This document shows, one piece after another, positions 31,082-40,026 of a stretch of 64,000 bases of DNA; the stretch's first letter is position 1; each line of letters opens with the position of its first letter. Made by a program: the position numbers and the translations under genes. This DNA comes from Rhynchopus sp. YZ270_cl-10 (Eukaryota; Euglenozoa; Diplonemea; Diplonemida; Diplonemidae), in assembly GCA_964035575.1 (NCBI GenBank), contig OZ037895.1:310001-374000 (forward strand). Direction: 5' to 3'. Below the pieces are notes generated by a model that searched no databases, was not told the origin of the DNA, and worked only from the letters and a program-made list of their open reading frames with translations.

Positions 31082-33118
31082 TTATACTTTGCTCCTGAGC
31101 GCGCTTCGAGACTCTTTGGGTGCACTGCGCGGATTGGAGGAGGTGATGAGAGGGATTGTATCCGATGTGTCTGGGACTTGCAGAGGTGCCATATCGTCCT
31201 TCTCTTTTTGGAGGAGCGGGACGCTGAGGGTGCCACCTGCGTCTTTACCGAAGTGGCCGCTCCCGGCCTTACGGTGGGTGCCGTTCAGAGCCTCGCCTCC
31301 CGGGGTACTGGTGGTGATCTCCAGGGCATTCGGGGTGGCTGCGGGGGTGAGGTTGTTGAACAGCGGGGCGGTGGGGTCCACCTCCTCGGAGAAGGTGCGC
31401 ACCTTTTCTCGGGTGTTCTCTTCTCCAGGCACGTAGGGGTCGTCGTCGACCCAGGTCTTTGGGCCCTTCTTGCTGGAGGGCAGCCGCCCCATCTCCTTCT
31501 CCCGCAGGTTCGAGTTGTAGTTGTTAATCAACGCCTCCGGGTCCGCAAGCGACTCCTCATCAGCACGACTCACAACAGACTGCCGTCTCGTCAGGCCACC
31601 CCCGTCCTTCATCTTCCGCTTCTGCCATACACAGTACGCTGCGAACACACAGCACAGCAGAACCAACAGAATGACCAAGATAATGACCAAAATGTTCGGA
31701 TCATCGCTGTCGTTTGTATTAGGCGCAGCAGCTGCAGGGGCGGCGGTATCGGATACAACCAAAGTGGTGGTCACCTCAACGACCAAGGTAGGGGTCACCA
31801 CGGGGGCGTCGGAGGGGGCGGGAAGTGTCGGGGGGGAGTTGGTGGTTTCGATGATAAGCGTCGCGGTTGGGTCTGGCGCTGGGGTGTCGAGGAGGGATTC
31901 GGTCACTGTCACGATGTCGGGCACAACCGCGACCTCGGTGAGCGTGACGGTCGGGGGAATAGGCGCCGGGGTAGGCGGTGCGTCGCTGGTCGGTGTGTCT
32001 GAGGTGAAGGTGGGGTTGCAGAGCTGCCCGCTGATGACCGCCTTTTGGTTTGCATTGCAGATGAATGTGTTTGTTTCATTCAAAGTATACCCCACACGGC
32101 AGACATCCGTTGAAATAAGCGCCCCCGTCGGCGCACCGTCCCTGGCAGTATCGAAGACCGACTGCAACGTCGCCGCCCCTGAGACAAAGAGCGAATCGGA
32201 CCACACCTTTGTCGCAAACTGCACAGCAATGCCAACACACTCCGCAGTCCCCGCATCGCAAGCAGGCTCGTAGAGGTATGTGTAGTCGCACGGCTCCCCT
32301 GTCGCAAAGCACGACACCACAGCAGGGCTCCACCCCGCCCCCTGCCCGCAGGTAGGCATCGTACAGTTAAACCCCTGCTTCAAAAACTCGCACCGCCCGC
32401 TGTACCCTACCACCATCCCAGGGTCGCACGCCGTCTCCTTCGGCACCGCACCAGCCGGCAACGTCAACCACGCAGGGTCACATCCATCTATCGGCGGTGC
32501 CGGAGTATCCGGAACGACTGTCGGCTCCGCTGTCGGCACCAACGTCGGGACCAATGTCGGAGCGATCGTCGGCGCAATCGTATCCGGTGCAGGAGTAGCC
32601 GGAGCATCTGTTGGCGGAGCTGGTGTCGGAGGCGCCACAGTCGGGGGAAACGGTGTAGGCGGCGAAGGCGTGGGTGGAGAAGGTGTGGGTGGTGCTGGCG
32701 TCGGTGGGGACGGCGTGGGTGGAGACGGCGTCGGCGGTGCAGGTGTTGCGGGAGGGTCTGTCGGTGGGGCGGGGGTAGGTGGCGAGGACGTCGGTGGTGC
32801 CACTGTAGGGGCAATAGAGGGAACAAAGGTGGGCTCCGCCGTTGGCGGTGCCAGCGTAGGGGGTATAGGGGTAGGCGGTGCAGGTGTTGGTGGCGCAGGA
32901 GTAGGTGGTGATGGCGTAGGGGGAGACGGCGTAGGTGGTGCTGGCGTCGGTGGGGACGGTGTCGGCGGAGCTGGCGTCGGTGGAGACGGCGTCGCAGGAA
33001 AGGGTGTAGGGGGTGCCGAGGTGTCCGGGGCAATCGTCAGCGGCGGGTCAGTGGGGGCCGGTGTCGGCGGCTGGCCGGACACAACCACCAGACACACCGT
33101 CAGCAACATCACCTTCAT
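31082..33118 (-). CDS. proline/threonine-rich type I surface protein
   Basis: 678 residues. A signal peptide (MKVMLLTVCLVVVSG) is followed to about residue 205 by imperfect PPTPxP/PPTPAP repeats, a likely O-glycosylated stalk. A Cys-containing ectodomain (about 215-350) comes next, then a second Thr/Pro-rich region. One membrane helix at about 474-498 (ILVIILVILLVLLCCVFAAY) is followed by WQKRKMK and a cytoplasmic tail of about 175 residues. The plus-strand GGxGVGG-like frame opposite the repeats is its shadow. Such mucin-like stalk proteins are common on protist surfaces; no family was recognised and function is unknown. Repeat number is likely variable between strains (inference). Confidence 0.75.
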   Translation of the reverse strand: MKVMLLTVCLVVVSGQPPTPAPTDPPLTIAPDTSAPPTPFPATPSPPTPAPPTPSPPTPAPPTPSPPTPSPPTPAPPTPAPPTPIPPTLAPPTAEPTFVPSIAPTVAPPTSSPPTPAPPTDPPATPAPPTPSPPTPSPPTPAPPTPSPPTPSPPTPFPPTVAPPTPAPPTDAPATPAPDTIAPTIAPTLVPTLVPTAEPTVVPDTPAPPIDGCDPAWLTLPAGAVPKETACDPGMVVGYSGRCEFLKQGFNCTMPTCGQGAGWSPAVVSCFATGEPCDYTYLYEPACDAGTAECVGIAVQFATKVWSDSLFVSGAATLQSVFDTARDGAPTGALISTDVCRVGYTLNETNTFICNANQKAVISGQLCNPTFTSDTPTSDAPPTPAPIPPTVTLTEVAVVPDIVTVTESLLDTPAPDPTATLIIETTNSPPTLPAPSDAPVVTPTLVVEVTTTLVVSDTAAPAAAAPNTNDSDDPNILVIILVILLVLLCCVFAAYCVWQKRKMKDGGGLTRRQSVVSRADEESLADPEALINNYNSNLREKEMGRLPSSKKGPKTWVDDDPYVPGEENTREKVRTFSEEVDPTAPLFNNLTPAATPNALEITTSTPGGEALNGTHRKAGSGHFGKDAGGTLSVPLLQKEKDDMAPLQVPDTSDTIPLITSSNPRSAPKESRSALRSKV

Positions 33119-33275
33119 GGTATCACTCTAGTTTCCCTCAAAACGAAGGTCACAACAAAATTTTTTTTGGCGCAAATTTCTAAACCATCGCGGTGTCGTT
33201 GCTTCTTCCTGTTGTAATATGCGAAGGGGAGAGGGAGAGAGAGAGAGGGGTGTGGGGAATAGGGTAAAAAGAGAA

Positions 33276-33306
33276 ATTGAAGGAGTATAAACACCTCACC
33301 GCATGG
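33276..33306 (+). repeat. hairpin family D, partial copy
   Basis: Only the left half (AAACACCTCACCGCAT) is recognisable. Confidence 0.4.
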
Positions 33307-33375
33307 ATAAAAAAGATGTAATGAGATGAAAATCCTCGCAAAATTCGTATCAAATAAAAAATCAGAGGAAATCAC

Positions 33376-33426
33376 TTTTTTGTTGTGCCGACAATCATCT
33401 GCTATGTGCAGGATCTGTACGGTCGC
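33376..33426 (+). repeat. hairpin family H, copy 1
   Basis: TTTTTGTTGTG, GACAATCATCTGC, loop TATGT, GCAGGATCTGTAC. Lies 0.26 kb upstream of the surface-protein start. Confidence 0.7.
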
Positions 33427-34990
33427 CCAAAGGCTATTGTACTTTAAAAGATCCGGAAGTCGTCCTCAACTCTGGAAAGTATCTTTTATTTGTCTATGCA
33501 TTCACTGAGGTTGCACAAAAGTTGCAATCATCAAAGTTTGGGGGATAGGGTGGGGCTATTTTTGTTTCAAGAACCTCGTGGGGTTTTTTTGTTGATAAAT
33601 TCGTTTTTTTTTGGGGGGTGAAGGGGTACGGTAGAACCAAAAAGCATCAGACATAATAATATTGAGATAGTAGGAAGGGAAGAGGTGGTGGTGGTGGTGG
33701 TGGGGAAGATGTTTTTAAAAAAAAATCGCAAAAAAAAAAAAAAAAAAAAAGTGCTTCTCGTGCACCGACATAAAAGCATAAACAATGCACGCAAAAAAAA
33801 AAAAAAAATGGAATTTTTTGTTTACGGGTTTTGCGAAATTATTATAAAAAAAAACCCCCCTCCCTTTTTGTGTTTTGTATGGAAAACAATCAAAAAGGAA
33901 AGGAAATATCCAAAAAGAGATAAACACTTTTACAGATGAATGGCCTCACGGACACACAATCCTTCAAAGTGAACACTACTTTGTTTTTTTTTACAAAATA
34001 AGAAACAGGATAAAAAGGATAAATTGCTGAAATCTATGCTTTTTCTCCTCAAACAGGGCACGCATCTTTTGACAATTAAAACAAAATGTCGCAATACATA
34101 GGGGAAAAAAATGAAGCTGCGGTGCCAAAAAGAATAGTGCAGACATCTCAACGGATGCACGAAAAGGAAAAAAGGGGGCTCAATAGGATGGGAACGACAA
34201 AGACGTCTCTACAATGGTACATATTTGGATAAAGCCATTAGCACTCTCGTCACGTTTTGTCTTACAAAAGCTGTGTCAAAGGGGGTGCCCATCCGTGAAA
34301 GGCACAGCTGGGCCAAAAGAAAATCCCTAAGCTGGAATATGCACCACGATCAGAACACCTTTCCCCCGTGCACCACACTTTTTCTTAGTTACATTAAAAC
34401 TAAAGACAATAAAGACAAACAAAGGGAATTTTTTGGCAAGAAAAGGGAAACAAAATAACAAATCTTACGGGACACCCAAAAAAATCTGCAAAAAAAAGTG
34501 TTTTCGAGCGAGAAAATGAAGGGTTAAAAGAGCAATGTCTTGTTGCTGTGCAGGCGCGCGTGTGTTTCGACACGTCACGTCAAGCGATGGATCGATCGAT
34601 CAGGTGCGACACAATGAGTGGTTGTTGAACGAGAAGCAAGAGAAGAAAAAAAATCGAAGTTGAAAACGTTAACACCCGCTCTGTTACGCTGGAGCACTGA
34701 CGCTCCGTGGGGTTATCGAAACCCCATCTGGAGAATGCTTGCAACACACACACTGCCTTTATCTATTTATTTTATCCCTCCTTTTGAAGCAAGGTGACAA
34801 AAGCCAGGAGGAGTACAAGAGGGGGTTTTTTTCCCCCACTGAGTTTGAATTTTAACTCAGATTTACTGAGAGGCTAATACTAAGGTAAAAAACGAAAAAT
34901 TGGTTGATTCTCTCTGTTTGGCGTTTGTTTTCTTTTGTTTTTTTTTTGTTTTTGCCGAAAAAAGCATTTTTAGTTTGGTGTGAACTGCAA
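33427..34990. other. gene-free AT-rich stretch
   Basis: Homopolymer-rich. Holds weak family B-like hairpins at 33751-33769 (GTGCTTCTCGTGCAC) and 33934-33960, a lone CTCTCGT motif near 34243, and the D composite at 34656. No gene. Confidence 0.5.
34656..34733 (+). repeat. hairpin family D composite with T-arm-like hairpin
   Basis: GAAGTTGAAAACG lead-in, a D-type hairpin (GTTAACA/TGTTAC), then GGGGTTATCGAAACCCC. The second hairpin resembles a tRNA T-arm but no cloverleaf forms. Confidence 0.6.
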
Positions 34991-35023
34991 AAGAACCCAA
35001 AGCCTCTCGTGTTTAGTCATCTT
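34991..35023 (+). repeat. hairpin family A, copy 3
   Basis: AAGAACCCAAAGCCTCTCGT then GTTTAGTCATCTT. Apical CTCTCGT kept, stem weakened. Confidence 0.65.
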
Positions 35024-35211
35024 CAAAAAAAAATAACACCCGAGGGTGTGCCAAACAAAAGGACACTTCAAAGTTGAACTATGCTTCAGAAATGTGCACA
35101 TCTGCACATCGTATCGTAGAAGAGATCCTTGAAGAACCATTCACACAGAACAGTGATCAAAAAAATGCTATGCGGAAAAAAGCGACACACAAAAAAAAAG
35201 AAAAAATTGAG

Positions 35212-35246
35212 TAGATGCAATGCGTCTCTCTCGTACTCATACATCT
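35212..35246 (+). repeat. hairpin family B, copy 3
   Basis: TAGATGCAATGCGTCTCTCT followed by CGTACTCATACATCTA. TAGATG pairs with CATCTA; CTCTCGT apex kept. Confidence 0.65.
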
Positions 35247-35379
35247 ATAAAAGGGGAGAATGAAGCTCCCAATGAATTTTTATTGTCGGTAGTGTAGTTT
35301 AGGTATGGGGGGGCGATGACAACTTACATCGCAAAAAGAAAATAGGATTTTGTTTTTTTTGAAAAGAAAAACGTTTATC

Positions 35380-35412
35380 AGATGATCCTAAGCCTCTCGT
35401 GCTTAGTCACCT
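35380..35412 (+). repeat. hairpin family A, copy 4
   Basis: Same core as copies 1 and 2; followed by CTTCAAAC, as in the interrupted copy ending at 37191. Confidence 0.85.
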
Positions 35413-35454
35413 CTTCAAACGAAAAAGGTAAAAGGTTCTTTGCTTTGGTGTAGT

Positions 35455-35485
35455 ATAATCCTAAGCCTGACCCGCTCAGTTACCT
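35455..35485 (+). repeat. hairpin family A, copy 5
   Basis: ATAATCCTAAGC, changed loop CTGACCC, GCTCAGTTACC. 43 bases after copy 4. Confidence 0.6.
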
Positions 35486-35764
35486 AAAGAAATTATTTCA
35501 TAGATGGTGTGATTCAGGGGGTACGGAGAACCCACGGAAGAACCACGGAGAATCGGTTGGGTGGTCACACCAATATACATCCTTTTATTTTGAAAAACAA
35601 AGGGTATAGAGGGCACAAAGAAGTACCCAGTTACCTAAAGAAAGAAAACATAGAAAACCCAAGGACGAGATCAATGAACAGTTAATTTGCGCAAGACGTT
35701 TTTTTTTGAAGAAAAAAATATGAAGTTGAAAGATGCAAATACTCCTGCTTTTTTCTTTTTTTTT

Positions 35765-35815
35765 TGAAAATTTGGTTTGTATTAGTGCAGACACCCGAGG
35801 ATGAACTCCACTATA
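35765..35815 (+). repeat. hairpin family E, copy 1
   Basis: TTTTGAAAATTTGGTTTGTA then TTAGTG ... ACTCCACTATAC. Preceded by a T-run, so A-tailed in gene sense. A partial D lead-in (GAAGTTGAAAGATGCAAA) sits just to its left. Confidence 0.75.
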
Positions 35816-35878
35816 CTTTTTTTTGTTTTTTCGCTGGCATCAAAGCCAGGGTGCTTCATTTTTTTTGTTTTTTTTGTA

Positions 35879-35924
35879 AAATTGATGGAATAGTGTAGTT
35901 GCCACCCTGTGCAAGCTCCACTGT
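35879..35924 (+). repeat. hairpin family E, copy 2
   Basis: TGGAATAGTGTAGTTGC ... GCAAGCTCCACTG. Outer TAGTG/CACT and inner TTGC/GCAA stems. Confidence 0.75.
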
Positions 35925-36078
35925 GTTTTTGTTTTTCCATTCCCACCTTTAAAACTGTTTTCGCATTTTGTTTTGTTCAAAGATCTCTGTTACGTTGGGC
36001 GGGAGGGGCGGGGGTTTGGAAAATGTGCGAATAAGGGGGTAAATTGGAGGGAAGGGGGTCAACACAAAAAAGAAAAAA

Positions 36079-36104
36079 TTGACTTGAAATACAAAAGCCC
36101 TCTC
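36079..36104 (+). repeat. repeat family C, partial copy
   Basis: TTGACTTGAAATACAAAAGC then CCTCTC; the right half has diverged. Confidence 0.6.
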
Positions 36105-36187
36105 TTTTTGTCCCTCACGTTAAAAGAAAGCAGTGCCCATGAAACAAAGTGGGGGTTTGACAGTGTACCAAAAAAAAAAAAAAAAAA

Positions 36188-36212
36188 ACAACGCCTCTGG
36201 GACGCAAGCACC
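36188..36212 (+). repeat. hairpin family D, partial copy
   Basis: CAACGCCTCTGGGACGCAAG then CACC; right half only, after an A-run. Confidence 0.6.
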
Positions 36213-36417
36213 CATCAAAATAGACACAGTGTTTAATGCAGGTTTTGAGGGATGAAAGAGTGGGGGGGATGTGAAGAACTGATCGTGCCGAAGAAAAAGA
36301 CTCAAGGGGGAGGGGGAAAGGTGTGGACAAAAAAAAGGGGGGCACTGAACACCTCGGAGTTGTCTCGAGAGGGGGAAACAAGGAATCGATTTTTTTTTTT
36401 TAAAGATGACCCTAGGG

Positions 36418-37163
36418 CAGGGCGTTCGCTATCGCCATCGTTTTTTCCTGATCGTGGCGAAATGCCAAAAACCCCGAAATTTTCGTTTTTTTACTAGTGC
36501 TTAAAATAGGTCAAAAAAATTTTCCCGCCGGAGAGAAGTTAGTTCGTGGGTGAATCCCTGGTACTGAATGGTCAAAAAAAATTTGCGATTTGCGCGTGAT
36601 CCCTTCCCCAGCACAAGTGATATTACAGCTGAACTTTCCTGATACTAAAACCAGCAAAACGATGAAGAATTTCATCAATCCCCCCTCACTGAGGGTCTCT
36701 TTGTGTTGTTTAATCAAACAGATGTACAAGAGAGAGGCATCCGTCATATGAGACTTCATCCTTATTTTGATTATTTTCAACTCTCTGCCATTGAAGATAG
36801 AGTTGACACGAGCAGTGACACCTTCTATAACAGGGGGTACGGTACACCTTCAGCAGACTGCAGGATTGAGGAGCGAGCGGGAGTGCTGGGGAAACTTCCT
36901 CTCACGGCAGGCGGGTTTACGGATGATTTTGAGTACAGTGGACACCCCTCTGCGACCCCCGGAGGGGGTCTACAGGGTGGTGGGGAGAAATCTCTCTCTC
37001 TCTCTCTTTTTTTTCCCCCCTTTATTTATTTATTTATTTATTTATTTATACAGGGTTTCGCCCCGGTGGGGCGAAGCCCTGGGGCGAAATAAAACGTCAT
37101 TTTTTCAGGAAAAAAATTTTTTTAACGAAAAAAAATATTTTTCGCCCCGGGGCGAACGCCCTG
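36418..37163. mobile_element. 746-bp hAT-like non-autonomous element with 8-bp target duplication
   Basis: Termini CAGGGCGTTCGC / GCGAACGCCCTG are perfect inverted repeats. CCCTAGGG is present at 36410-36417 and 37164-37171. CAGGG termini plus an 8-bp duplication fit the hAT superfamily. Interior AT-rich, with a (TTTA)n tract and no transposase. The pre-insertion site is recognisable as a family A hairpin. Confidence 0.8.
37051..37081. repeat. near-perfect palindrome with transposon-like CAGGG ends
   Basis: CAGGGTTTCGCCCC, GGT, then GGGGCGAAGCCCTG; a single mismatch. It resembles two element ends joined almost head to head, inside the hAT-like element. Confidence 0.5.
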
Positions 37164-37433
37164 CCCTAGGGCTCGCATGCTTAGTCACCTCTTCAAACAA
37201 ACGCACACCTGCCACATAGTGAGGGGAGATGCGTGTCTGTACAACCCCCTCGTGTTCAAGAAACAGGGCTGTCCCCTTGTGTAGAAGGAACCCCGCTGTG
37301 TATACCAACAAGAAACCGCAGTACGCGGCAGCAACAGGGGGAAGGCGTTGTAGGCACGTAGTGCTCATTACGTTCAATCCGTCACATAAAAAAAATACGT
37401 GTTTTATTTTATGTACATTTTCTTCTGTAGTTT

Positions 37434-37484
37434 TGACAATCACCTGTCGACAAATCACCTGTCCGAGGACAGGTTCTGACTTAA
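37434..37484 (+). repeat. hairpin family H, copy 2
   Basis: GACAATCACCTGTCGACAAA then TCACCTGTCC, loop GA, GGACAGGTTCTGAC: a 7-bp perfect stem, longer than in copy 1. Confidence 0.7.
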
Positions 37485-37558
37485 CCTACGAGCTAGTCGT
37501 GACGCTGACTACCGGTAATTTTCGGTTGTTTATTTCTTGCTTGTTTCTTTTTTTTGAT

Positions 37559-37621
37559 AAATTGTTGGATTAGTGTAGTTGCTTCGGTTTGTGTTGCCAC
37601 AGTTTTTGTGCAATATCCACT
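37559..37621 (+). repeat. hairpin family E, copy 3 (long form)
   Basis: AAATTGTTGGATTAGTGTAG, TTGC, an inner TGTG/CACA hairpin, GCAA and TCCAC. Same long form as the copy at 60477. Confidence 0.7.
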
Positions 37622-37937
37622 TCTTTTTTTTTGTGGAGAGCAGCAAATCGCAAGACTCGCCGATACACCCATTTTCTTCTAACGTCTTCGTTTCTAATCT
37701 CGGAGGAGGGGGATGGGCGGGGGGAGGGGGGACTTAGGAAGTGGTCGTTATATTTTTTTTCTTTCGTTTTTCGTTCATTTGGCTACCGTTTTTTTTTTTT
37801 TTTTTTTCGTTATTATTTTTGTCGTTTTTTTTCCATGGTTTTTACAACTCAAAGATCTTCTCTCTTTTTTTTCTGCAGACTCTTTGGGTGTTGTCCAAAA
37901 GAATCACAGAGTGCCAAAAACAAACCTTGCAAACTCC

Positions 37938-39664
37938 CTACAGGTTTGCCTTCGCAAACAACTTCGATCCGGGGACGTGGTCTTCGTGGGGGAACTGTAT
38001 ATTGTTGCAATTTTTTTTTTTTTCATTTTTTTCGGAAAATAACATACGTTGACTTCCTCCTTGATAACCCACTTCATGATTCCGTAGCAGTAGTGCGCCA
38101 GGTAGACGTGCCACGAGATGTGGTGGATGTCCATATCCCATTGCCCCATCTCTGAGGGCGACAGCAGGTCCAGCAGGGTGGCCGACTGTGTGCTCATGAA
38201 ATCCCACGAGAAGTTGTTGAACTGTCTGAACTGCGACACCAGGTCGTAGGCCTTACCGGTCGCCTTCTTGAACTTATCAGCGTTCTTCGCGGCAACCGGA
38301 CGGGCCCCTGGGTAGGGGAAACGCGACTGCACATAGTTCAAGGCTGCGGGCAGTTTCCTCTTCAGATGGAAGGTGCCTTCGTACTCTGCCCTGTTCTTGA
38401 TGAGCACCACCTTGCATGGCGCCACCTGCTTGGCAGGGGGGTTCTTGACCCAATGCGCCTTCACCGTCATCACAACGTCTCCCCAGGTCACAGGGTTCTC
38501 CGACCCTGAGGAACAGAGCTGGTAGATCGGCACCATCTTCGATGCAGCGGCGGACGGACCGGCAACAGAGGAGACAAGCGACTTCGCTCCGTCCTCAACC
38601 TTCTCCTTCATGTTAGGGGAAAGCCCCATGGGGATTTGGGCAGCCTTTTGCAGGTTGTCCTCCGTGAGAGCAAGGGAAGACGCGCTGCGTGTTGTGTTCT
38701 GCACCTCGGCACGCACGGTTTGTGAAGCGGAGTCTGAGATTTGCGCATCGCGTGCAATCTTTGCGCCAGCAAGAAGCATTCCACGCACCACAAAATCGAC
38801 CGGGATGATGTCTGCCTTGCACGATGGAGTTGCATGCACCTCCTGGACAATACCGAATCCTGCAGTAATGAACAGAGCCCCCGAAGCGCTGAGGGTGTCG
38901 ACCCACCCTGGGTAGGGCTCAACCAGCGCAGAGCCGATGATGGAGGGACGCACGATGGCCATGGGGATGCTGCCTTTGTTCTTGTTGAGGAGGTGCTCGC
39001 TGATGCTCTTTGTCATTGTGTATGTGTTGGGGAAGCCGAACTTTGCGAGAAGGTTCGGCGTCTCCATTTCAATCGCCTCTGGGTAGCCGTTCAGAATCTT
39101 CTTTGTCATGGCCTCAGCATCGAACGGGAGGGGGTACAATGTTTCCTCAACGATATCTCCTTTACGTTGGTAGTTGCAGTAGCATGTGGACACATGGATG
39201 AAACATTCGAAGTTGCCACGTGCATGGCAACGACGGGCAAGAGAGAGGATCTGAAGCGAGCCAAGCACGTTAAGCACGGTGGACACCTGAAGCTTCTCGT
39301 TGAAGTCAATGGTTGCAGCAAGATGGAAAATCATGGTCACCTTCTCCGCCAGCATCGTGTACGTCTGCTCGTCCATCCCCAAACGCTCCTCCGACAAGCT
39401 TCCCTCGACAGCAACGATCTTCTCGCGGAACATCTTCTTGAAGTTTGCCTCCCCGTACTGCTCCTTCACCACCCCCATGCAAGGGGAGTCCAGCAGCTCC
39501 TTCTCCAGACGCTCAAAGGCATCGACCCCCTTCTTCGGGCGGATCAAAAGGTACATCTTCTCGACCTTAGGGAGACAGCGAAGGACCTTCTCAACGAAGA
39601 CCTTGCCGACAAACCCGGTAGACCCTGTCACCAGGATGTGCTGACCTGCGTATGTCTCCTCCAT
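37938..39664 (-). CDS. FAR: fatty acyl-CoA reductase, two exons, C-terminal -ANL
   Basis: Reduces fatty acyl-CoA to fatty alcohol with NADPH; in the family the alcohol feeds ether-lipid or wax synthesis. Proposed exons are 39664-38048 and 37994-37938, giving 557 residues. The N-terminus has the Rossmann motif TGSTGFVGK (13-21) and LLIRPK; YTMTK near 214-218 is the catalytic YxxxK. The C-terminal FAR domain runs to ISWHVYLAHYCYGIMKWVIKEEV. The open frame continues past 38048 into lysine-rich sequence, but that point matches GTATGT and an ACAG follows 53 nt on. Splicing gives NFPHEDHVPGSKLFAKANL, whose last tripeptide resembles kinetoplastid PTS1 variants. Trypanosome ether-lipid enzymes are glycosomal, so glycosomal location is plausible. 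Without splicing the protein would be 586 residues ending -GTL. Confidence 0.8.
37995..38047 (-). other. predicted 53-nt cis-spliced intron of FAR
   Basis: Starts GTATGTTATTTTCC and ends ATATACAG, phase 0. 53 is not a multiple of 3, so retention changes the C-terminus. It is A-rich rather than pyrimidine-rich near its 3' end, which weakens the call. Confidence 0.55.
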
Positions 39665-39698
39665 TTTATTAAAGTTTTTGTGTGTGTTTTTGGATATC

Positions 39699-39700
39699 CT
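39699..39700 (-). promoter_or_regulatory. candidate spliced-leader acceptor, FAR
   Basis: The first AG after a T-rich tract (about 39727-39750), 34 nt before the ATG. Inferred from position only; no spliced leader sequence is in the window. Confidence 0.4.
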
Positions 39701-39822
39701 GTTTTGTAGAATAGAGATTGTCGAATCAACAAAAAAAAAGATAAAAACAATCGCTTTTTTTAGGTTATTTGAAAGATTCTTACGACTTAGAACATGTAAA
39801 TGTTGTAGTTTTTTTAAAATAA

Positions 39823-39902
39823 AAGTTGGGGAAAGTACAAAAAACGCCGTTCATCGGACGCTGGAGGCGCTTGGTTCCCCACGGGTTATCGAACCTCCCC
39901 CC
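39823..39902 (+). repeat. hairpin family D composite with T-arm-like hairpin
   Basis: AAGTTGGGGAAAGTAC lead-in, ACGCCGTTCATCGGACGC, then CGGGTTATCGAACC. Directly followed by family G. Confidence 0.55.
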
Positions 39903-39925
39903 AGTGTACCTCGGTACAAAAAAAA

Positions 39926-39983
39926 ATGACCGGCTGTACCCAACCATACAATCCTACATCCATTTTCGTGGTTTACATCTGAA
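39926..39983 (+). repeat. repeat family G, copy 1
   Basis: AATGACCGGC, GTACCCAACCATACA and CCTACATCCATTT are shared with 58059-58134. Just 44 nt downstream of the cyclase gene's stop, so likely in its 3' UTR. Confidence 0.7.
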
Positions 39984-40026
39984 ATAAATAAATCACTTTT
40001 AAAATGCGTATCATGCCCCCCTCCAC

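Larger units (their letters stand above)
36401..37191 (+). repeat. hairpin family A, copy 6, interrupted by a transposon
   Basis: The left part (AAAGATGACCCTAGGG to 36417) and right part (CTCGCATGCTTAGTCACC from 37172) form one A copy split by the 746-bp element at 36418-37163 and its duplicated CCCTAGGG. Confidence 0.75.

Noticed and set aside
31082-31090. -SKV end of the surface protein as a PTS1
   Set aside because: The protein has a signal peptide and a membrane helix, so it enters the secretory route; the tripeptide is most likely chance.
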